DNA of 64,000 nucleotides, from assembly GCA_000620545.1 (NCBI GenBank), contig JIBA01000012.1:434001-498000 (forward strand). The letters are read 5' to 3'. Under the pieces are notes generated by a model. The model saw nothing but the letters and a program-made list of their open reading frames with translations. It had not been told where the DNA came from and did not search any database. This DNA is from Intrasporangiaceae bacterium URHB0013. Lineage in GTDB: Bacteria; Actinomycetota; Actinomycetes; Actinomycetales; Dermatophilaceae. Position numbers and translations under genes: made by a program. This document shows positions 63,552-64,000 of this stretch, piece after piece. Within the stretch, counting starts at the first letter, position 1; each line of letters opens with the position of its first letter.

Positions 63552-64000
63552 TCAGCCGACGAGGAGGTATGCCGGGTGCTCGGGGAGCGCTCCGGTGTCC
63601 CGGAGGCGTCGGGCCAGGTGCAGGGCGCCGTCGAGCGCCCGGCCACGGGCGGGGCAGAGGCTCGCTCCGTGCCCCACCTCGGCGAGGCGGGCGTCGAGGG
63701 CGTCGGCGACCACGCGTGCGGCGAGCAGGCCGCCGGTGGCCGTGAGGACCGGGTCGTCGAGACCCTCCGCCGCCCGGAGCAGGGAGTCGGCGAGGTCGGC
63801 TCCCGAGCGCACGCAGAGGGCTCGGGCCACAGGGTCGTCGGCGGCGGCTGCCGTCACGAGAGGGGCGACCGAGGCCAGGCGCTCGGGCGCGTCGGGGCTC
63901 GTCATGACGAGCCGTGGCCAACCCTCGGGCGGCCCGAGCAGGCGGGTGGCCGCGGACAGGAGGGCTGGCGACCCATCGGCGAGGCCGTCGCCGGCGCGTA
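63552..64000 (-). CDS. BadF/BadG-type N-acetylglucosamine kinase-like protein (C-terminal part)
   Basis: The reading frame is open from the window edge to the stop at 63552 (about 148 residues); the N-terminus lies beyond 64000. Visible are LASVAPLVTAAAADDPVARAL, a helical stretch and VLTATGGLLAARVV, which match the C-terminal half of BadF/BadG/BcrA-type ATPases annotated as GlcNAc kinases. The ASKHA fold would bind ATP and sugar; catalytic motifs are in the missing part. Internal ATG codons should not be taken as the start. Confidence 0.7.
   Translation of the reverse strand, partial: RAGDGLADGSPALLSAATRLLGPPEGWPRLVMTSPDAPERLASVAPLVTAAAADDPVARALCVRSGADLADSLLRAAEGLDDPVLTATGGLLAARVVADALDARLAEVGHGASLCPARGRALDGALHLARRLRDTGALPEHPAYLLVG

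Overview
The window is 64 kb of very GC-rich DNA (about 72% by eye) from an actinobacterium. Supporting signs are a BldC-type regulator, DUF3073, DUF3151, an LprG-type lipoprotein with its MFS partner, a HAIR element in front of clpB, F420/FMN LLM-type oxidoreductases, many GTG starts, four-base ATGA/GTGA gene overlaps and many leaderless promoters. The gene set fits a member of Micrococcales, possibly Intrasporangiaceae; the family assignment is inference. No rRNA, tRNA, CRISPR array, prophage or transposase was found.

Layout. 1-13.5 kb: clpB behind its HspR site, a HAD phosphatase and membrane coiled-coil pair, the lipoprotein/MFS pair, an alpha/beta hydrolase coupled to xthA, an SDR, pyrE, two small uncharacterised genes, lemA, a maleylpyruvate-isomerase-like protein and a DedA protein. 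13.8-18.8 kb: an SPFH membrane pair, a SpoU methyltransferase, and two divergent citrate-synthase homologues. One of these carries an N-terminal HTH and faces a block of tandem TTGATC-type palindromes. 19-26 kb: ABC-2 exporter plus two-component system in one minus-strand run, a Xaa-Pro-type peptidase and an FAD oxidoreductase. 26-34 kb: GNAT, class II aldolase, DUF3151, Cof-type HAD, a frameshifted AbiEi/DUF559 gene, purA and a class I lysyl-tRNA synthetase. A 6C-type small RNA and a HelD/HelR-like RNA polymerase remodeller follow.

36.8-57 kb is the purine region: purD-purC, purS-purQ-purL, purF, purM, DUF3073 and bldC, interleaved with a GNAT/AadA-like fusion, a LOR protein, LLM enzymes, GNATs, VOC proteins, an SCP2-like protein, a CoA-transferase and thpR. 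This order is typical of actinobacteria. purF and purM, normally neighbours, are separated here by a 1.1 kb islet. The islet holds a DUF559/AbiEi-like nuclease gene bracketed by two near-identical 49-bp copies of a palindrome. 57-64 kb: VOC, a second antibiotic-type nucleotidyltransferase, a PucR regulator divergent from a D-amino-acid dehydrogenase, a GH13 glycosidase and the end of a BadF-type sugar kinase.

The main signals beyond routine annotation are: the word CGGCATAC/GTATGCCG, scattered about every 1.5 kb on both strands and in several reading frames; the palindrome-bracketed nuclease islet; the HTH-citrate synthase with its operator block; the 6C RNA; the acetyltransferase-nucleotidyltransferase fusion; and two DUF559-family genes whose C-terminal frames both appear broken.
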